A DNA stretch of 64,000 nt from Prostheceraeus crozeri. Lineage: Eukaryota > Platyhelminthes > Polycladida > Euryleptidae. The notes under the pieces were generated by a model. The model was not told where the DNA came from and searched no databases. It saw only the letters and a program-made list of their open reading frames with translations. The translations under genes were made by a program, and so were the position numbers. Numbering within the stretch: the stretch's first letter is position 1; every line of letters begins with the position of its first letter. Positions 45,601 to 57,584 of the stretch are shown here, piece after piece. The DNA lies in the NCBI GenBank assembly GCA_907163375.1, contig CAJQUW010010315.1:17139-81138 (forward strand), given 5' to 3'.

Positions 45601-48600
45601 ATTCTTTAATTAAAAAATGATGGCTTGACGTCACTACCCGATTAACCAAATTGAATGGTACTCTATGACATTCTATAACACTCAATGGGCATCCGATAGG
45701 AAACATCAGCATTCAATCGAACTCTATTGGATCCAATTGCACTTGAAATGGGAGAATATGAGTCCCATAGATGTTGTCCGAAAGAAATAGAAAATGTGAC
45801 TTTCATTGCTGACACGGACTCCGGCATCGTCCAATCATATTGCATCATTTGCATATTTGGTATCGCTCAAGGAACATTTCACTATAATCGCAACAATTCC
45901 TTTTTACACGTCATTTTATCACATCGCCTCTAGTTTCGTGTGTGATTTTATATTTTCGGCGAACAACTATTCATCAAATCAGTGAAGTCTCGCTACAACA
46001 TTGCAGTAAGTTCTTGATTACGCTGTTATATATTTATTAATTACCGTTTATTTATTAGTTAAACCCGGTACTTTATTTAGGCCACTAGTTAAATTGTCAA
46101 ATCCTCAATGCTTCAACAATTCATTAAGGCACTGTGTAGGCTATTATTTAGAAATTTCGTTGATGCAATTATTTCAGCATCAAATGCTTTCTTCGATTCC
46201 TGTTTCAATTGTCTTTATAATAAGTGCCCTATGAAGTATCTGGTGTTTAGCAATACAATTGAAACGACATGATGAGTGATAACATGATATAAAAGATAAT
46301 TTATTGACAGCTTCTAATATTAGTGTAAACTTGAATTCTATGCTTGAATACGGTACTTCAAGTGGATTTGATTTTTTAATATGATACGAAGCATGCACTC
46401 TCTTGAAGACTTTTCTTCACTGACATTCTTCAAGTCTGAATTTATGGTCAATGTCTTGAATAAACACAAATCACTTAAATAATGCAGTATTTAGTTGCAT
46501 CGAAAAGATGGAATAGTCATATGTAGGGCCTATGTAGTCATTTTATCAAGTAGGCTATATATAGTCCAACAGATAGTTGAAATGTTATTTTCACATTTCT
46601 TTGAGCATTATTCAAGCGGTTTAAGTGAGCAATTACTCTCGTATTTTTGAATATTAATTCGGGAGAATGGCCAACGGTAATATTTCAATCAGAATTGCTC
46701 AAGTATACAAGCCTGTTCACTTTGGATACTTTCAGCATATATACGACGCATTGAACCCTTTGCCAAAAATGACAGTAGACGTTAGATGTTAAAAATAGTA
46801 TTTTGATCTAGAAATTGTTTTTCTTCTTACTTAAATAGCCATGGAGAAGTCTGCTTTTTCTCCGCTTGCATGTTGGCCAGGTGAATGAAAGTAAAAAACA
46901 GTATATATATATACCACTCGGTGCCTTCCGCGGACAGTGTTTCTTAAATATTCTTATAATCTCCCTTAAGTCTTTCAAAATATTTCGAAGTATATATTTG
47001 TGTGGAAATGTATCTCTGTTGTATACTATTGCTGTATTGTGTAAGGAAATTGAGATACGGTTCATTAACTGCGCAATGTGGTTGACTGTGCAATGATATT
47101 AAGTCCGGTAATAAGGCCCATACGAAGAGTGGGTAATAATGCCCACACTTCATCGTTTCAAATTCTTTGGATGCTCGTGCTGTACACCAACGCAGTCAGC
47201 GTAGAATTAGTGTTTACGACTTACATTGATTATTCTTTTTATTTATGTTAGCAATGGCTATAAGACCTGATGAAGATGAGCCCATTAGTAAACCTTAATT
47301 TACTTGAAAATCTGTTCTTCAAATGTAAAGTATGTATTCTTCAGGTCAACTTGCAGCAATTCGAATAGTTGCATTCCTGTTAAGGTGCCGACTGATTGAA
47401 TATTTTTTTAGTGATTTTGTATTGAATATTATGGATTACATCATCGATTGGGATGAAAGAATACATTGAAATCACATCATAACTAGCAATGCATATGGGA
47501 ATTCTGAAGTGAACGGGTTTTCAATTACTCCTTTCAATTCGAGGTTATTTTTGAGGTTGATTAAAAGGAGATTAAAAAATCCGTGATAAGAACGAAATGT
47601 GGTCGGGTCGAAAGTTAACGAGCAGAGATTAAAGGAAACTCTTTCAATTACATTTTATTGTCGTAATAATTACATTTTTCACTGTCAGAATGGAGCAATT
47701 TGTCTTAATTTTATGTGGGAGCTCGTTCATTATCGACTTCATGTTATACGAATTCTAAGCTACAACGTATGGAATTTATGCAATCAAAAGCTTGATTTTA
47801 TCCAGAATTACGCATTATTTTTCAATAGTCTGCATAGTGCATTACCCTTGACATTGCATTGACCCCGTGCAGAGTCATTTAAATCATGAAAGAAAAAAGT
47901 AGGCAATTACATTTACAAATGCCGCAAATTTTCTTTCAGTAGTTATTTGATAGCATCTCAATTGTAATTAACTATAATTGCAATATTCGCAAATTCATTT
48001 CGGAGACAACTATTGATCACTTTTGGAAATTAAGCTTTTGATAAAGTTTGAGAAATTAAACATCATTATTAAGTATTAACTTTGAATTCTAATTCTTCAC
48101 TATACAGGACATGTATGGAGTGTGTGTGTGGGTGTTGTGTATGTGTGTGCATTCGACTTCCGGTAAAATTCCTTTGCTATATGGGAAAATGATATACATG
48201 AATAAATTTCGGCTATGCGATCGTCTATGAGGTTTTTGCCATTAGTATTATCATGATGATTACTATGAATGTAAACAAAGGAAAGCTTTTGAGTACACAT
48301 ATTTTTGAATTTCAGCTTTTGTAAACCACGTCCTTTGGTCACATTATTGTATCTCGCACATCTGTAGAATATCCTTCTCGTCTGTTGAATAATTTCTCAC
48401 CTGTACTCTGATAGTTTATCATAGTTCATTTTGACCATCAAATTCTCAGTGTATCAACGATTCATAAACACACTATCTGATTGGTCACCATTTAACCCCT
48501 TCCGCATTTTATTTACCACTTCTGGTTAATCTTCTGACTGTCATTTGGATATTCATTTTTCGTTTCTATTTCTCGCTCATTTGGCCATTATATGTTCCAT

Positions 48601-49134
48601 TGAGTACATGCATCTAGCGTTTTAGAAATCAATTCAAGTGCTATCTAACAACTGTTACACAAGAGTCACAAGGAAAAACTTCAACCTTTAGACAACTTCT
48701 CATACTATTGCATTACTTGAGCATTTGAATTAAACTTGAAATTTATAGCATTAATAAGCGAAATCAAATTAGGAACAACTGTTAAGTAGATTTGTAAACA
48801 TATCCCTGATTCAAGTATACATTTGTGTGCAAAGTCTTGAAGGTAATCAAATTATTTAAATTGATCAGTTTTTAGCTGCATTGTAGGATCAATTTTTTCT
48901 CATTCAGACGTAAGGTATATTTGTATTCTAATTGTCACTCAATACACTTTTCAAGGGTCTGTGACGTACCGTTGTTCAAGAATTAATTCAAGTGCCATCT
49001 TCATACTGTTATAGCACCAGTGAGTTTGGGTTGTTAATAACATCTAGCCTTTCACTTAGATCTCAAACACAAATAGCTGATTCAAATTATCGTACAGCTT
49101 TATATATTGCATTTTCAGTCAAGGTGTTGAGGAG
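45601..49134. other. Long stretch without a recognised gene, upstream of the CACTA-like gene
   Basis: ORFs are below 91 codons and featureless. A TG-rich microsatellite-like tract lies at 48115-48150. Two diverged direct repeats with 'aattcaagtgc' (about 48629 and 48983) flank the final kilobase. A TTAACCCCTTCCGC sequence at 48492 might be an element end. Confidence 0.4.
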
Positions 49135-51033
49135 ATGTTGCGGCGTAAACGCTATTTGTTGCCAGATGACGACAGTTCATCTATTCCGTATACTACAAAG
49201 CGGTATAGGAGAAGTAAAATGCCAAATCTTAGTAATAGTAGTGAATGTCACTTACAAGATGTAAATCCTGAGGATACTTTCGAAAATTTTAATTTGGAAG
49301 CCATCTCCCATTCTCAGTCTTTTTCTGATATAGTAGAGTCAGAAAAAGATCTAGCTGATTTACAAGTCTCATCCGAAAATGAATTTCCCTCTACTTTGGA
49401 AGTTAAAACAGACAAGCCAAAAATTCACAATAAAAATGAGCTGGAAACTGCAATTTTGCAAGGCATGATAAGGAATGGATGGACTCAGCAGTCCCTGCAT
49501 GATATAATTTCAATTATCAAAGCACTTCCAAACAGGGAATATTTAAGAGTCCCGTCATCATCTAGCTTTATTAAAACTCATTGTAGCAATCAAGAGTTCA
49601 TATGCATACACTTCTTATGTCCAAAATGTAATTTGTTAATGTCTGAAACATCAGTAGATTCCATTGAAAACTTTCAGATTCGAAGCTCGCTTAAAATATA
49701 CGGATGTATACATTGTGAAGAAAAATTTACTGATCGTTTATTAAAAAATATTGATTCTTATTTTGTGAGCTTCCCTATCGCATTACATCTAAAAGAATTT
49801 TTGGAGAGCGTAGACATTCGAAAATACAGGTCAAAGCCCCGTTGTGATGGACTCATAGATTCAATAATAGATGGGAAATCGTATAACGACATTAAACAAA
49901 AACTCAATCTCTCAGACACTGATATAACATTTACGATGCACATCGATGGTGTACCTCTTTATAATTCGTCGAAGAAAAGCATGTGGCCAATTATACTATC
50001 GATTAATGAATTAAAAGACCAACACAGAAAAGATAATATATTTGTTGCAGGATTATGGATAAATAAACGCAAGCCTGATACTAATGTGTTTCTTTTAGAA
50101 ATAGTAAAGCAGTTGAAGGAGCTAGAAAAGGGTGTAGAGTGGACTGATCCAAAGACCCAGGAAACTCGGATTTCAAGGTGTTTTGTAGTGATGTGTGCCG
50201 CTGATGCAGTAGCCCGTTGCCACGTTCGCAACATGGCAAGCTTCAATGGTAGATATGGTTGTGGACAATGCAACCACCCCGGCGAGGTAATAGCTAAAGG
50301 AAGGGGACATACGCGAGTGTATCCCAATTATGAGGACACTATCGATCTACGTGAGAACATTGAAACATTGAGACTTGCACGAATAGCGCATAACACGCAA
50401 CAAGCATGCTTTGGGATATTTGATGTCAATCCATTCATGCTGTTGTCAGGATTTCTTGTGATAGATTCGTTTGTCTTTGACTACATGCACACTTTGCTTT
50501 TAGGTGTTACGAAATCATTGTTCTCTTTGTGGCTGGATGGAACCAATCACAGAAATCCTTGGTATATAGGCAAATCTATTGCAAAAATTGACAAACGTTT
50601 ACTCTATAATTTACCACCCTCTGAAGTCCAACGTAATCCGCGTTCACTTCGAGAAAGAAAGTTTTTCAAAGCATCGGAATGGAACAATATGCTTTTTTAT
50701 TATTGTTTTTCCATATTAGATGGGATCTTACCCGAGGAATATTTTCAGCATATGTTACTTTTAGTGAGATTGTCTCACTTATCAATTAAACAAAATATTT
50801 CTGAAGTTGAACTTGTTGAAATAGATGAATTGGGAAACAAATTCATAAAGGGTGTTGAGAACTTATATGGAAAGCAATGCTGTTCCTATAATATTCACCA
50901 GATCTCTCATATTTCGAATTGCATTCGTAATTGGGGCATTCGTATTCGCGTGCATTCTAGATGCGAGGATGAGATTGGTGCTATAAGAATCGATGTCCTT
51001 TTCCTTTTGATCACCACTTTTTTCCGGCTTTAG
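49135..51033 (+). CDS. CACTA (EnSpm)-like transposase, 632 codons, longest copy
   Basis: ATG 49135 opens 632 codons. Residues 1-100 are basic then acidic/Ser-rich. C162xxC165 and C191xxC194 look like a zinc ribbon. The Tnp2-type catalytic core follows: Asp271 in MHIDGVPLYNSSKKSMWPII, the NIFVAGLWINKRKPD block, Asp357 in VMCAADAVARCHVRNM, a CxxC knuckle in YGCGQCNHPGEV with GRGHTRVYP, and Asp449 in FVFDYMHTLLLGV. Residues about 480-600 match the DUF4218-like part (NPRSLRERKFFKASEWNNML, LPEEYFQHMLLLVRLSHLS). After RNWG at 599-601 the usual 'GpLW..S.F.FE' pattern is out of frame, and the ORF ends early. A continuing frame lies at 51042-51353, so the C-terminus is probably frameshifted. It is the only copy with the 5' end and an uninterrupted frame; from codon 103 onward it is part of the tandem array. 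Such enzymes cut and paste DNA in the nucleus. No terminal inverted repeats were found. Confidence 0.85.
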   Translation: MLRRKRYLLPDDDSSSIPYTTKRYRRSKMPNLSNSSECHLQDVNPEDTFENFNLEAISHSQSFSDIVESEKDLADLQVSSENEFPSTLEVKTDKPKIHNKNELETAILQGMIRNGWTQQSLHDIISIIKALPNREYLRVPSSSSFIKTHCSNQEFICIHFLCPKCNLLMSETSVDSIENFQIRSSLKIYGCIHCEEKFTDRLLKNIDSYFVSFPIALHLKEFLESVDIRKYRSKPRCDGLIDSIIDGKSYNDIKQKLNLSDTDITFTMHIDGVPLYNSSKKSMWPIILSINELKDQHRKDNIFVAGLWINKRKPDTNVFLLEIVKQLKELEKGVEWTDPKTQETRISRCFVVMCAADAVARCHVRNMASFNGRYGCGQCNHPGEVIAKGRGHTRVYPNYEDTIDLRENIETLRLARIAHNTQQACFGIFDVNPFMLLSGFLVIDSFVFDYMHTLLLGVTKSLFSLWLDGTNHRNPWYIGKSIAKIDKRLLYNLPPSEVQRNPRSLRERKFFKASEWNNMLFYYCFSILDGILPEEYFQHMLLLVRLSHLSIKQNISEVELVEIDELGNKFIKGVENLYGKQCCSYNIHQISHISNCIRNWGIRIRVHSRCEDEIGAIRIDVLFLLITTFFRL

Positions 51034-51041
51034 TTACGACG

Positions 51042-51353
51042 TTGACTCCAAAAACTTCCGGTCGAAAACTTCCCCCTACTATCGAGCTCAAATCTAGCAC
51101 TGTCAAGAGGTCTCAACGTTTGTATTCCAGAACTCAAAACTCAATTGATATTCAGATTTTTTTCAAATTAGGATTTTTATCCCAGATAGAATTTTCGACG
51201 TATCAAGCCCTTTTCGCTTATTCGCATCATTTTCTCATGAAATCGTTTCAATATCTTATTATTCACCTCCCATTGGACGATTTCTTATTTTCAGGGGTTA
51301 TAAACGTTGAACTTGTTTTTGTGGAGGAAGATCTCACGACAAATTTTCCATAA
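51042..51353 (+). pseudogene. Possible out-of-frame C-terminal extension of the CACTA-like transposase
   Basis: A 103-codon ORF eight bases after the transposase stop, one frame off. In unit 3, where one T is missing, the same frame opens earlier (60707-61066, 119 codons) and reads back into the transposase end. It has a basic Thr/Ser-rich start, then an aromatic-rich segment (FSTYQALFAYSHHF). It could be the natural C-terminus displaced by a frameshift; no domain recognised. Confidence 0.35.
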
Positions 51354-52617
51354 TAGTATTTCAAACTTTGTTTAGTTGTCATCTGTCAATAAACAGCACA
51401 TGTATGTGAAAAAGGTCATTGACAGTCTTTATGAGAAGGACAAAAGAATTCACTGGCAAGTTTGTTTAGAAAAATCACTGTCGAAAGCGCCAAACTAAGT
51501 CGTCCTAAAATATGAACAATTGTATGATATATTCGGATGTGTCTCTCATAGAAAGTATAGAAAGTATATATGAATTTGTAAATGAAAATCAAACTATACA
51601 AACAAATTCAGAATGCTTCATAATAGTACAGAAGAAAAGATATCATCATGAGAAAGGTAGGAGCTGACTTCGAATAAAGGTAACTTTTTTGGAAACATTC
51701 ACCCCTTCGTGAAATAGGTTTTGATTTTACATCACAGAATCAGGTAGTCGCTTGAATAGCAATGGCGACTGTAATAATAAATATGCTAATAATTATAGTT
51801 TAAATAAGTTTGCTTGTGCTGCAAGCCGCCACTGATATGCGCGTATAGTAGTTTCTTGTCAACAAAGGATTAACAACAGAACATTTCAAAAATACTACGA
51901 GAACCTGAATAAGGGCGGTTTTAGACGTATAGTTTTGTATGCAATTGTTCGCCCATATGTAGATGCATGACATCACCTCACTGAAACTGCACACACTTAA
52001 TTTAATTTAAACCGATAACGGTGTATCGGACAAAGAATGTATAAATAAAATGTGTTATTGCAAATCGATGATAAAATAAAATTTCTTATCATCTATCAAG
52101 TCATTTCTTTGCGTTCTAGCGCCTGTGTTTTTCGATTTAAAATTTCTGATATTCTACTTCTTATCATCTTTATATTGACGAGAGACGTAATTCAATACGA
52201 TGTCACTCAAATGGATACAAAATGTCCGCAGCAAGAAATGTCTCACTGCAATAAATTATCTCTGAATAGTGAATACCGATTATTATGTTGATCAAAAAGT
52301 CTCGAAGCCAATGGAAAAATGATCGCTTCTTTATGACCACGCATATCTGAATTTCATACCAATGAACAAGGGAACCGTCAATTTGATAAGGTGCGAGCAA
52401 TTTGGAGCTATATAGCAACTTCTTCAGAAAGCGGTTTCAAAGCTTTGACACCTTATCAGTAGAATGAGATAATGAGAATGTCAGATATTAGAAAAAACAT
52501 CAGCGCTCGCCGTGGGGCGCATAAAGGAGTTGAGAAAGCAATGAAGAGAAACAAGTTGAACGTGTGTCATTTGCATTCGAACATGGGTTTTAGGTGATAA
52601 GATGAGTGATCTTATCA

Positions 52618-52731
52618 ATGGTAAGTTAACTTACCATCCCGCACTGAGGAGAATGTTGATCATGGTAAGTTAACTTACCATCCGCACCTGAGGGAATGAG
52701 ACAAAATTTGCCTCAGCAGCGAAAGGGTTAA
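52618..52731. repeat. Two perfect 20-bp palindromes followed by a GGG-TTAA end motif (unit 1)
   Basis: ATGGTAAGTTAACTTACCAT at 52618-52637 and 52662-52681, each followed by a CC-GCAC-TGAGG-like block. About 45 bp later comes GCGAAAGGG-TTAA (52719-52731). The same arrangement recurs in units 2 (57473, 57517) and 3 (62333, 62377). It mirrors the left end of the piggyBac-like element at 43411. Confidence 0.85.
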
Positions 52732-53713
52732 GTCTTAAAGCGTCAACGTGTTACATGTGCAACACCTAGTGTGCAATGCATTAGCGACACACGAGATCCC
52801 ATTTGGCGAGCATCACACATTGAGCCCTCTGGCCAAATTCCATTAAGCATGTGGAAGATTGATTAACGTAGTGGACTTTGTTCGCAGATTTAGAGGAGAA
52901 CAGATAAACTGCTTTCCCTAATTCACGCTGACGGCGTTGAAGCCCGTCGATCGGTGTTTACTTTGATGACAAATTGCGATAAACAGGCAAGAAATGTATT
53001 GACCAGATGGGATGGTTTTGACCATTTGATGATTATGCTCATGTGTATGACATATATGTGTGCTAAGTCCATTTTGAGATAAATTGATGTCGACATCATT
53101 CAACAGCAATTCTGTAGGGCAATTCTGTACTAACAAGACCCCTTACAGCTTTACAAGAAACAACTTGTCGATGCCATGATACTGATCAACATTAGCCTGA
53201 TTGATGTCAGCAACGTCGTAATAGCTGAAGCATTCCGTCAAATTGGTATCAAGCATCGTTGCTTGCCTAATCAATGGGCGTGAGCGTGGAGACTCCACAA
53301 TGTGACAATCATCACACGTACTTGGATAAATAGTCTTAAGATATGACTTCACTATACAATAATTTTAGAAGATATATCCACAGCATGTAGAGTAGCCTAC
53401 TACTATTTAACTATCTATTATCGATGCATGACTACACTAGTGACCAGTCCAGACACGTGGAATGACTTTGTCTTCTAAATCAATGTGTGCCTCCTCCGTA
53501 ATTAAATGTAACTTAGTGGAGACTATCCAAAATTGTGTGTAACATTTTAAAATGTGTGTCCACATTTAGTCTAGATACAAGTTGAGCATTTCAGGCACTT
53601 ACTTACGCATTGTCTGAAATTTCGGAAGTTATTTGTAGCCTACATGTAATCAATTCAAATGAATTTCCTGAAAAGATATCATTTATCTTACAAATAATAA
53701 TTTATCTTTACAG

Positions 53714-54004
53714 GTTAAGTTGCACAAAGATCATAATATCTTTGTCTCAAAGCTGAAGCTAGATAACGTCAACCATGGAAGTGGGCAGTCTCTGGTCAGA
53801 GACTGCCTTACGATTGCATTCTCCCGTCAATTCATGGGAACCCATAGTGCGCATGGAATCGCCAGCAATGCCCATGCTAATGCCCCGGTAAAGCCGGCAA
53901 TACCTCGGGATTTCGCAAATTCATTGATTAGTAAGTCTAATCTGATGCCTATTTCAAAGCTCCGAAGAAACATGATCCATAAAAGAAATATAGCTGATTT
54001 CTGA
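53714..54004 (+). CDS. Small exon-like ORF in unit 1, BEN-domain-like
   Basis: Opens after a good acceptor (tttatctttacag|G) and runs 96 codons to a stop. The core reads GQSLVRDCLTIAFSRQFMGT, then HSAHGIASN and KPAIPRDFANSLISKSN. A 'lvr.lL...Fs...l...S.tG......kp.l.p.....i' pattern is typical of BEN DNA-binding domains, and BEN-like modules do occur with animal transposases. It is conserved in units 2 and 3. I cannot find the exon that would splice to it; the transposase ORF upstream on the same strand is the natural candidate. Function is inferred only from pattern. Confidence 0.4.
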   Translation, partial: VKLHKDHNIFVSKLKLDNVNHGSGQSLVRDCLTIAFSRQFMGTHSAHGIASNAHANAPVKPAIPRDFANSLISKSNLMPISKLRRNMIHKRNIADF

Positions 54005-54299
54005 AAGTTTTATGGACTATTTGTTGAGATGATAATCAGGAAATAGGTCATCATTTCCATGCAGTAATCTCAAGGAGCACCCTATACTCAACACCTTAAT
54101 TAAGTGAAACAAAGTGAAAAGTCATTACTGAGGACATCATCCTGATGAAATGATCTCTTGAAAATATGACATGTAGTGCTTGCGATCTCGATATCAAAAT
54201 TTTTATCTTGTATTGTACAAATCAGTACGCTGTACTAAGTTAATCTTAGTAACTTAATTAGCTCTCTTAGATTGAAAAAAAGACAATCATCCATGTAAA

Positions 54300-55891
54300 A
54301 TGGAAACTGCAATTTTGCAAGGCATGATAAGGAATGGATGGACTCAGCAGTCCCTGCATGATATAATTTCAATTATCAAAGCACTTCCAAACAGGGAATA
54401 TTTAAGAGTCCCGTCATCATCTAGCTTTATTAAAACTCATTGTAGCAATCAAGAGTTCATATGCATACACTTCTTATGTCCAAAATGTAATTTGTTAATG
54501 TCTGAAACATCAGTAGATTCCATTGAAAACTTTCAGATTCGAAGCTCGCTTAAAATATACGGATGTATACATTGTGAAGAAAAATTTACTGATCGTTTAT
54601 TAAAAAATATTGATTCTTATTTTGTGAGCTTCCCTATCGCATTACATCTAAAAGAATTTTTGGAGAGCGTAGACATTCGAAAATACAGGTCAAAGCCCCG
54701 TTGTGATGGACTCATAGATTCAATAATAGATGGGAAATCGTATAACGACATTAAACAAAAACTCAATCTCTCAGACACTGATATAACATTTACGATGCAC
54801 ATCGATGGTGTACCTCTTTATAATTCATCGAAGAAAAGCATGTGGCCAATTATACTATCGATTAATGAATTAAAAGACCAACACAGAAAAGATAATATAT
54901 TTGTTGCAGGATTATGGATAAATAAACGCAAGCCTGATACTAATGTGTTTCTTTTAGAAATAGTAAAGCAGTTGAAGGAGCTAGAAAAGGGTGTAGAGTG
55001 AACTGATCCAAAGACCCAGGAAACTCGGATTTCAAGGTGTTTTGTAGTGATGTGTGCCGCTGATGCAGTAGCCCGTTGCCACGTTCGCAACATGGCAAGC
55101 TTCAATGGTAGATATGGTTGTGGACAATGCAACCACCCCGGCGAGGTAATAGCTAAAGGAAGGGGACATACGCGAGTGTATCCCAATTATGAGGACACTA
55201 TCGATCTACGTGAGAACATTGAAACATTGAGACTTGCACGAATAGCGCATAACACGCAACAAGCATGCTTTGGGATATTTGATGTCAATCCATTCATGCT
55301 GTTGTCAGGATTTCTTGTGATAGATTCGTTTGTCTTTGACTACATGCACACTTTGCTTTTAGGTGTTACGAAATCATTGTTCTCTTTGTGGCTGGATGGA
55401 ACCAATCACAGAAATCCTTGGTATATAGGCAAATCTATTGCAAAAATTGACAAACGTTTACTCTATAATTTACCACCCTCTGAAGTCCAACGTAATCCGC
55501 GTTCACTTCGAGAAAGAAAGTTTTTCAAAGCATCGAATGGAACAATATGCTTTTTTATTATTGTTTTTCCATATTAGATGGGATCTTACCCGAGGAATAT
55601 TTTCAGCATATGTTACTTTTAGTGAGATTGTCTCACTTATCAATTAAACAAAATATTTCTGAAGTTGAACTTGTTGAAATAGATGAATTGGGAAACAAAT
55701 TCATAAAGGGTGTTGAGAACTTATATGGAAAGCAATGCTGTTCCTATAATATTCACCAGATCTCTCATATTTCGAATTGCATTCGTAATTGGGGCATTCG
55801 TATTCGCGTGCATTCTAGATGCGAGGATGAGATTGGTGCTATAAGAATCGATGTCCTTTTCCTTTTGATCACCACTTTTTTCCGGCTTTAG
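54300..55891 (+). pseudogene. CACTA-like transposase, unit 2 copy (5'-truncated, nonsense + frameshift)
   Basis: Begins with a new ATG formed at the unit junction (54300-54302), which replaces codon Leu103 of the full copy and keeps the frame. Trp336 is changed to a stop (TGA, 54999-55001). The frame then reopens to about 55540, where one base is lost ('catcgaatgg' against 'catcggaatgg'), and continues in the next frame to 55891. The three catalytic Asp residues are retained but are split between fragments. Confidence 0.9.
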
Positions 55892-57472
55892 TTACGACGT
55901 TGACTCCAAAAACTTCCGGTCGAAAACTCCCCCTACTATCGAGCTCAAATCTAGCACTGTCAAGAGGTCTCAACGTTTGTATTCCAGAACTCAAAACTCA
56001 ATTGATATTCAGATTTTTTTCAAATTAGGATTTTTATCCCAGATAGAATTTTCGACGTATCAAGCCCTTTTCGCTTATTCGCATCATTTTCTCATGAAAT
56101 CGTTTCAATATCTTATTATTCACCTCCCATTGGACGATTTCTTATTTTCAGGGGTTATAAACGTTGAACTTGTTTTTGTGGAGGAAGATCTCACGACAAA
56201 TTTTCCATAATAGTATTTCAAACTTTGTTTAGTTGTCATCTGTCAATAAACAGCACATGTATGTGAAAAAGGTCATTGACAGTCTTTATGAGAAGGACAA
56301 AAGAATTCACTGGCAAGTTTGTTTAGAAAAATCACTGTCGAAAGCGCCAAACTAAGTCGTCCTAAAATATGAACAATTGTATGATATATTCGGATGTGTC
56401 TCTCATAGAAAGTATAGAAAGTATATATGAATTTGTAAATGAAAATCAAACTATACAAACAAATTCAGAATGCTTCATAATAGTACAGAAGAAAAGATAT
56501 CATCATGAGAAAGGTAGGAGCTGACTTCGAATAAAGTAACTTTTTTGGAAACATTCACCCCTTCGTGAAATAGGTTTTGATTTACATCACAGAATCAGGT
56601 AGTCGCTTGAATAGCAATGGCGACTGTAATAATAAATATGCTAATAATTATAGTTTAAATAAGTTTGCTTGTGCTGCAAGCCGCCACTGATATGCGCGTA
56701 TAGTAGTTTCTTGTCAACAAAGGATTAACAACAGAACATTTCAAAAATACTACGAGAACCTGAATAAGGGCGGTTTTAGACGTATAGTTTTGTATGCAAT
56801 TGTTCGCCCATATGTAGATGCATGACATCACCTCACTGAAACTGCACACACTTAATTTAATTTAAACCGATAACGGTGTATCGGACAAAGAATGTATAAA
56901 TAAAATGTGTTATTGCAAATCGATGATAAAATAAAATTTCTTATCATCTATCAAGTCATTTCTTTGCGTTCTAGCGCCTGTGTTTTTCGATTTAAAATTT
57001 CTGATATTCTACTTCTTATCATCTTTATATTGACGAGAGACGTAATTCAATACGATGTCACTCAAATGGATACAAAATGTCCGCAGCAAGAAATGTCTCA
57101 CTGCAATAAATTATCTCTGAATAGTGAATACCGATTATTATGTTGATCAAAAAGTCTCGAAGCCAATGGAAAAATGATCGCTTCTTTATGACCACGCATA
57201 TCTGAATTTCATACCAATGAACAAGGGAACCGTCAATTTGATAAGGTGCGAGCAATTTGGAGCTATATAGCAACTTCTTCAGAAAGCGGTTTCAAAGCTT
57301 TGACACCTTATCAGTAGAATGAGATAATGAGAATGTCAGATATTAGAAAAAACATCAGCGCTCGCCGTGGGGCGCATAAAGGAGTTGAGAAAGCAATGAA
57401 GAGAAACAAGTTGAACGTGTGTCATTTGCATTCGAACATGGGTTTTAGGTGATAAGATGAGTGATCTTATCA

Positions 57473-57584
57473 ATGGTAAGTTAACTTACCATCCCGCACT
57501 GAGGAGAATGTTGATCATGGTAAGTTAACTTACCATCGCACCTGAGGGAATGAGACAAAATTTGCCTCAGCAGCGAAAGGGTTA
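57473..57584. repeat. Palindrome pair and GGG-TTAA motif, unit 2
   Basis: Same pair of 20-bp palindromes as in unit 1 (57473-57492, 57517-57536), followed by the CGAAAGGG-TTAA motif. Confidence 0.85.

Larger units (their letters stand above)
49442..54300 (+). repeat. Tandem array unit 1 (4859 bp)
   Basis: The sequence from codon 103 of the CACTA-like ORF to '...tcatccatgtaaaa' is repeated head to tail. Unit 1 is followed immediately by unit 2 at 54301, and the copies are almost identical. The unit holds the transposase 3' part, a palindrome pair with a GGG-TTAA motif, and a small exon-like ORF. Confidence 0.95.

Noticed and set aside
49758-50327. Minus-strand ORFs of 61 and 122 codons, repeated in all units
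   Set aside because: Antisense to the transposase. They are conserved only because the array units are near identical.
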